Below the pieces are notes generated by a model, which searched no databases, was not told the DNA's origin, and saw only the letters and a list, made by a program, of their open reading frames with translations. This document shows positions 63,952-64,000 of a stretch of DNA of 64,000 nt, piece by piece; the first letter of the stretch is position 1; each line of letters opens with the position of its first letter. Source of the DNA: an uncultured Flavobacteriaceae bacterium (lineage in GTDB: Bacteria > Bacteroidota > Bacteroidia > Flavobacteriales > Flavobacteriaceae); NCBI GenBank assembly GCA_905479065.1, contig CAJQLB010000019.1, positions 26,480 to 90,479 on the forward strand, given 5' to 3'. A program made the translations under genes and the position numbers.

Positions 63952-64000
63952 AAAACTTATCCATTGATAAGAAAAAATATATTCTTCTCAGCAGAAAAAA

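Overview
The window is a gene-dense, low-G+C chromosomal segment of a member of the Bacteroidota, almost certainly family Flavobacteriaceae and probably marine. The reasons are the carboxypeptidase-like/TonB receptors, DUF3078, DUF4270, DUF5689 and DUF2480 proteins, the separate atpDC operon, a DksA-like protein without zinc cysteines, and repeated TANNTTTG -7 promoter boxes, which are the Bacteroidota sigma signature. I see no tRNA, rRNA, insertion sequence, prophage or CRISPR array. Intergenic spaces are short except 43476-43980.

Layout. 1-4837 (+): end of a SUF iron-sulfur locus (sufS fragment, META lipoprotein, sufE, DUF59 protein), then an HMG-CoA synthase, DUF2480 and DUF3078. 4894-10806 (-): hflX, a small membrane protein, and a DUF5689 lipoprotein/TonB receptor pair facing a secreted endonuclease/phosphatase (10933 +). 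12008-26813 (-): a small membrane protein, a second TonB receptor, pgi, an M23 peptidase, tryptophan 2,3-dioxygenase, DUF3108, the tyrosine-degradation pair hpd/hmgA, a patatin-barrel protein and uvrC. 26903-29313 (+): rimK, an AstE-like deacylase and a folate cyclo-ligase. 29316-38587 (-): lspA, DksA-like, ileS, radA, an esterase-fold protein, a flippase-like membrane protein, panD and panC. 38780-43146 (+): a GlgA-like half protein, a DUF4270 lipoprotein and glmS. 43167-48272: an XRE regulator facing a TonB receptor/GDSL lipoprotein pair. 48489-50303 (+): atpD-atpC. 50362-53277 (-): a NagX-like acetyltransferase and a sodium/solute symporter. 53411-58450: a LexA-like S24 regulator facing dnaE-like and dinB genes, an inducible mutagenesis cassette. 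58482-63951: an M61 peptidase, a BtuB-like receptor, a JmjC protein and an NTF2-like lipoprotein.

How the genes work together. Most of the window is housekeeping: cofactor and Fe-S synthesis, amino-sugar and CoA precursors, ATP synthase, DNA repair and translation. Three surface modules each pair a TonB receptor or its neighbour with a lipoprotein or secreted hydrolase, fitting nutrient scavenging. The most distinctive points are an isoleucyl-tRNA synthetase whose HIGH motif reads GVHH, a palindromic operator candidate between the S24 repressor and the dnaE/dinB polymerases, a helically phased CGACA repeat array beside the XRE regulator, a palindrome on the -7 box of the BtuB-like receptor, and four promoters placed so close to their start codons that the mRNAs should be leaderless. 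Several proteins have lost expected catalytic or metal-binding residues (M23 peptidase, esterase-fold protein, DksA-like protein, GlgA-like half protein, DnaE PHP domain).
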